A stretch of DNA of 6,274 bases from SAR202 cluster bacterium. Its GTDB lineage: Bacteria > Chloroflexota > Dehalococcoidia > SAR202 > CAJWER01. The notes under the pieces were generated by a model that did no database searches, was not told the DNA's origin, and saw nothing but the letters and a program-made list of their open reading frames with translations. Of the stretch, positions 5,558 through 6,274 are shown in pieces; within the stretch, counting starts at the first letter, position 1, and the number at the start of each line of letters is the position of its first letter. A program made the translations under genes and the position numbers. The stretch is from NCBI GenBank assembly GCA_030740335.1, contig JASLXL010000010.1, positions 1-6,274 on the forward strand, given 5' to 3'.

Positions 5558-6228
5558 AGGCCTACCTAGGGCCGATCCTCGCACTGGTGTGGAAAGACAT
5601 CCTGTTGGAACTGAGGACCAAGGATTTCGTCGTCTCGGTCCTAGTCTTCTCTCTTCTGGTGATCGTGGTCTTCAACTTCGCCATCGAGCCGTTACCTGCT
5701 AATGTCGGGATCGTGGCTCCCGGAGTGCTCTGGATCGCCTATATATTCGGCGGCGTACTAGGGCTGACGCGATCGTTCGGCCTGGAGCGAGACTCCGGCA
5801 ACCTGCGAGGACTGATGCTCTCTCCGGTGTCGCGGGACACCATATTCTTCGGGAAGATGCTGGCGAACTTCCTGTTCATGATGCTCGTCGAGCTCATGGT
5901 GTTCCCTGTGTTCGCAGTATTGTTCAACCTATCTCTATGGCAACCAGAGCTGCTCCCAATAGCGCTGTTGGCCACCCTCGGTATCTCGACCATAGGCACT
6001 GTGTTTTCGGCAATGGCTGTGAGTACTCGGGCAAGAGAGGTGATGCTGCCGTTGCTATTTCTGCCGGCGGCTGTACCGATCATCATTGCCGCAGTGGAGA
6101 CTACCGGACTTGTGCTACGCGAACAGGAGTTGACCGACCTGTCGACGTGGTTGCCACTGATGGCAGCTTTCGACGCGGTGTTCCTGGTAGTGTGTCCCGT
6201 GGCCTTCCACTTTGTTGTGGAGGACTGA
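5554..6228 (+). CDS. ccmB: Cytochrome c maturation membrane protein CcmB
   Basis: This is the membrane subunit partnering CcmA in system I cytochrome c maturation. The 224-residue length is typical. Six hydrophobic segments are visible at about 25-44, 53-72, 99-124, 132-156, 163-185 and 199-221. The first cytoplasmic loop, ERDSGNLRGLMLSPVSRD (78-95), is the coupling-type loop of ABC-2-like membrane proteins. RAREVMLPLLFLPAAVP (159-175) matches the conserved CcmB segment before the fifth helix. The ATG shares the ATGA overlap with the ccmA stop, so the two genes are translationally coupled. A generic ABC-2 permease is the alternative, but the segment layout and the ccmA-like partner favour CcmB. 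Confidence 0.9.
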   Translation: MKAYLGPILALVWKDILLELRTKDFVVSVLVFSLLVIVVFNFAIEPLPANVGIVAPGVLWIAYIFGGVLGLTRSFGLERDSGNLRGLMLSPVSRDTIFFGKMLANFLFMMLVELMVFPVFAVLFNLSLWQPELLPIALLATLGISTIGTVFSAMAVSTRAREVMLPLLFLPAAVPIIIAAVETTGLVLREQELTDLSTWLPLMAAFDAVFLVVCPVAFHFVVED

Positions 6229-6243
6229 GCCTCGAAGGGCTAC

Positions 6244-6274
6244 TTGAGCGACGCCCAGCGTCCTAGTAGCACCA
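6244..6274 (+). CDS. Possible 5' end of the next ccm gene (truncated by window edge)
   Basis: After the ccmB stop, the first forward frame is the only one open to the window end; the other two stop at 6245-6247 and 6264-6266. A TTG at 6244 in that frame has GAAGGG ending 4 bases upstream and would read MSDAQRPSST. ccmA-ccmB is usually followed by ccmC, so this could be its start, but ten residues are too few to identify a family and no ATG or GTG is available in that frame. A start beyond the window is the alternative. Confidence 0.35.
   Translation, partial: MSDAQRPSST

Overview
This is a moderately GC-rich bacterial window with five complete protein-coding genes and a fragment of a gene at each edge. 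The combination is a potassium-dependent membrane pyrophosphatase, two queuosine-pathway enzymes and a system I cytochrome c maturation transporter, with short palindromic repeats between genes. It would fit an uncultured, respiring, free-living bacterium. The repeats and the unnamed P-loop protein remind me of Chloroflexota (Dehalococcoidia/SAR202-like) genomes, but that placement is a low-confidence impression. No rRNA, tRNA, CRISPR array or full insertion sequence was seen.

Layout. Positions 1-153 hold the C-terminal tail of an unrecognised + strand gene. Positions 154-316 are a leader that ends in a strong hairpin plus T-run only 14 bases before the start of hppA (317-2389, +), which encodes an ion-pumping pyrophosphatase. 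hppA faces a convergent minus-strand group across a GC-rich hairpin (2396-2428). Read in its own direction, that group is queF (4705-4283), queC (4039-3311) and a P-loop kinase-like gene (3144-2452). The gaps inside it are wide (243 and 166 bases) and carry palindromic repeats, so it may not be one transcript. An AT-rich divergent promoter region (about 4733-4784) separates queF from ccmA (4820-5557, +). ccmA overlaps ccmB (5554-6228, +) by 4 bases. A TTG-initiated frame at 6244 is probably the start of the next ccm gene.

How the genes work together. QueC makes preQ0 from 7-carboxy-7-deazaguanine, and QueF reduces preQ0 to preQ1, so the two are consecutive steps towards queuosine in tRNA. CcmA and CcmB are the ATPase and membrane subunits of the transporter-like complex used in cytochrome c haem attachment. 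HppA couples pyrophosphate hydrolysis to Na+ and/or H+ export. The P-loop protein has no assigned partner.

No clearly new multi-gene system is visible. The items most worth a second look are the terminator-like hairpin in front of hppA, the roughly 121-base MITE-like inverted repeat with a third related copy between queF and queC, and the P-loop protein whose Walker A lysine is missing.
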